Assembly: GCF_003854275.1 (NCBI RefSeq)
Contig: NZ_QTQP01000041.1
Coordinates: 1-64,000 of the forward strand
DNA from: Burkholderia sp. Bp8963
GTDB lineage: Bacteria; Pseudomonadota; Gammaproteobacteria; Burkholderiales; Burkholderiaceae
Length of the DNA: 64,000 nucleotides
Direction of reading: 5' to 3'
Made by a program: the position numbers and the translations under genes. The notes under the pieces are model-generated. The model searched no databases, was not told where the DNA came from, and worked only from the letters and a program-made list of their open reading frames with translations. Positions 62,805 through 64,000 of this stretch are shown here, piece after piece. Numbering within the stretch: the stretch's first letter is position 1; each line of letters opens with the position of its first letter.

Positions 62805-63461
62805 ATGCACGGAACCAACGAAGCGGGTCACCGGCAAGGCCGGCGCAAGCGCCCGGCCGCCTCCCTGAAACTGTTGCTGATGGCAGCCTCCCTTGCGCTG
62901 TCGGCCGCTGTCGCGCCTCCTCCCGCAGGCGCGCAAGTCGCCGCCGCGCCCCTCTCGCCCGCCGCCGATGCGGCACCTGACGCGCCGTTCGCGCTCGACA
63001 CTATCGTCGCCACACTGCGCAAGCGCTTTCACATCGCGTATGCGGACGCGCTGACGATCGCGCACGCGGTGCAGATCGAGTCGGACCGCAACGGGCTCGC
63101 GCCCGCATTGCTGCTTGCGATCATCGCGGTCGAATCGAGTTTCGACCGTCACGCGGTCAGCGCCGCGGGCGCGCGCGGGCTGATGCAGGTGCTGCCCGCC
63201 GCGCATCGCGACCTCGTCGCGCATGTGAAGGACTTGTCCGATCCCGCGACCAACGTGCGAATCGGCGCAGCGATCTTCCGCGGCTATCTCGACGACGCGG
63301 ACGGCGACGTCGAAACCGCGCTCGTCCGCTACAACGGCGGGACGAAGCGCTACGCGCAGCGCGTCGTGCTGCGCGTGCAGCAGTTCGACGCGCAACTGCG
63401 CCGGCCGGCCATTGCCGTCGCCGACGAATCCCCCGCAACGAGCCCGACGAGCACGCCGTAG
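62805..63461 (+). CDS. secreted lytic transglycosylase (SLT domain), paralogue
   Basis: 218 residues: long N-terminus with signal-like helix (LKLLLMAASLALSAAVAP), then SLT domain with catalytic Glu110 in LLLAIIAVESSFDRHAVSA, GARGLMQVLPAAHRDLVAH and RYNGGTKRYAQRVVLRV. The chain is closely related to the protein at 17796 (AH-R...VKDL, ATNVRIGAAIFRGYL). It should cleave peptidoglycan in the periplasm. Gap of 147 bases to DUF3999; separate unit. Confidence 0.9.
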   Translation: MHGTNEAGHRQGRRKRPAASLKLLLMAASLALSAAVAPPPAGAQVAAAPLSPAADAAPDAPFALDTIVATLRKRFHIAYADALTIAHAVQIESDRNGLAPALLLAIIAVESSFDRHAVSAAGARGLMQVLPAAHRDLVAHVKDLSDPATNVRIGAAIFRGYLDDADGDVETALVRYNGGTKRYAQRVVLRVQQFDAQLRRPAIAVADESPATSPTSTP

Positions 63462-63568
63462 TTCGGCCGGCGGCGCAACGAGCACGCGCTAAATCGGCTG
63501 GCGGCGCCACACGCGCGCCGCGTCGCCGATGCGCAGTCACCATGCATCACGACCGCTACACGCGAGCG

Positions 63569-64000
63569 CTATCTGCGTGAATCGCGCGACTCGTCCGCGC
63601 CCGTCAGCCGATAGCCGACGCCGGTCTCCGTCAGGATGTGCTCGGGCCGGCCCGGATCGCGTTCCAGCTTGCGGCGCAGATGCCCGACATAGACGCGCAG
63701 ATAATGCGGATCCCTCCCGTGCGCGGCGACCTTGTCGGCTTCCGTGCTCAGCGCCGACAGCACGATCAGCGGCGCAACGGACTGGTCGCGCAGCGCGTGG
63801 ATCAGCGCGACACCGCCCAGGTCCGGCAGGCTGATGTCCGCGACGATCAGGTCGGGACGGCGCGCGGCGACCGCCGCGACGCCTTCGGCGCCGGTCGCCG
63901 CTTCGCATACGTGCATGTGTTCCGCCTTGAGCGCGGCGTGCACGAAATGACGGATGAAGCGGTCGTCATCCACGACAACGACGACCACGGCCGGTTCGCT
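63569..64000 (-). CDS. kdpE: KdpE-like response regulator with in-frame internal deletion (5' end outside window)
   Basis: About 143 residues, where KdpE has about 230. The receiver part is present (VVVDDDRFIRHFVHAALKAE, phospho-Asp in LIVADISLPDLGGVALIHAL, SALSTEADKVAA) but then jumps at about 63711-63725 to the last piece of the winged helix (DPHYLRVYVGHLRRKLERDP, HILTETGVGYRL). Missing are the end of the receiver, with its conserved KPF lysine, and most of the DNA-binding domain, roughly 85-90 residues. The start is probably one codon beyond base 64000, because SEPAVVVVVV runs to the edge. Regulates potassium transport in its intact form; inactive as it stands. Confidence 0.82.
   Translation of the reverse strand, partial: SEPAVVVVVVDDDRFIRHFVHAALKAEHMHVCEAATGAEGVAAVAARRPDLIVADISLPDLGGVALIHALRDQSVAPLIVLSALSTEADKVAAHGRDPHYLRVYVGHLRRKLERDPGRPEHILTETGVGYRLTGADESRDSRR

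Noticed and set aside
63569..64000. KdpE-like gene as a genuine short single-domain response regulator
   Set aside because: The tail after the join is unmistakably the end of an OmpR-type winged helix, so it is a deletion form and not a stand-alone receiver.

Overview
The window is high-GC DNA with the gene content, codon use and porin/transporter style of Burkholderia sensu stricto (Burkholderia cepacia complex-like); this assignment comes from recognising protein families and was not tested by a search. I see no rRNA, tRNA, CRISPR array, insertion sequence or prophage. Coding density is ordinary, most genes are catabolic, transport or envelope functions, and several clusters end in hairpin terminators visible by eye.

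Layout. 1-3.9 kb: the 3' end of acetyl-CoA synthetase, a porin, an APC amino acid permease lacking an internal block, a small HMA-like protein and an OsmC protein. 3.9-12.5 kb (minus): pbpC and the giant alpha-2-macroglobulin yfhM, a known functional pair. 13.0-18.5 kb: a universal stress protein, a four-gene osmoprotectant ABC transporter of the YehZYXW type with ATGA overlaps at each junction, and a small lytic transglycosylase. 18.6-22.8 kb: a LivJ-like binding protein and a DadA-like FAD oxidoreductase, divergent from a MocR regulator; the shared region carries repeated TTGTGTG sites. 22.9-25 kb: a Pro/Ala-rich membrane-anchored protein, a cytochrome c and an AraC remnant. 25-33.4 kb: the sarcosine operon sdaA-soxBDAG-folB with a divergent GATase1/AraC regulator (SouR-like by position). 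33.5-35.6 kb: a secreted creatininase-like protein and a YVTN beta-propeller. 35.7-42.7 kb: a GntR regulator followed by the L-threonate/D-erythronate pathway (ltnD, otnK, otnC, MFS, otnI, denD), with two internal hairpins and a clear terminator at the end. 43.1-46 kb (minus): hcp-hcr behind a near-consensus NsrR operator. 46.3-50.3 kb: LpxO-like hydroxylase, LysR with divergent NTF2-like gene, and a ubiquitin-like (GG-ending) protein followed by a BNR propeller. 50.3-55.4 kb: a LysR remnant and a choline/betaine transporter choVW-(GbdR-like)-choX. 56-64 kb: a His-rich lipoprotein, enoyl-CoA hydratase, DUF2339/DUF3999 membrane pair, a second small lytic transglycosylase and a KdpE-like regulator cut by the window end.

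How the genes fit together. Three blocks deal with osmolytes and one-carbon units: the YehZYXW-type importer, the Cho transporter with its GATase1/AraC regulator, and the sarcosine operon that turns sarcosine into glycine, serine and pyruvate. A separate block degrades sugar acids. hcp-hcr handles nitrosative stress. pbpC-yfhM, the two transglycosylases and the lipoprotein belong to the envelope.

The most unusual feature is that several genes have lost internal or terminal blocks: the permease (1918-3000) and the KdpE-like regulator (63569-64000) are clean in-frame internal deletions, and the AraC (24706-24990) and LysR (50385-50744) genes are remnants. Other points worth a second look are the 42-nt near-perfect hairpin at 40825-40866, the NsrR site, the ubiquitin-like/BNR pair and a 36-residue membrane smORF at 42825-42935.
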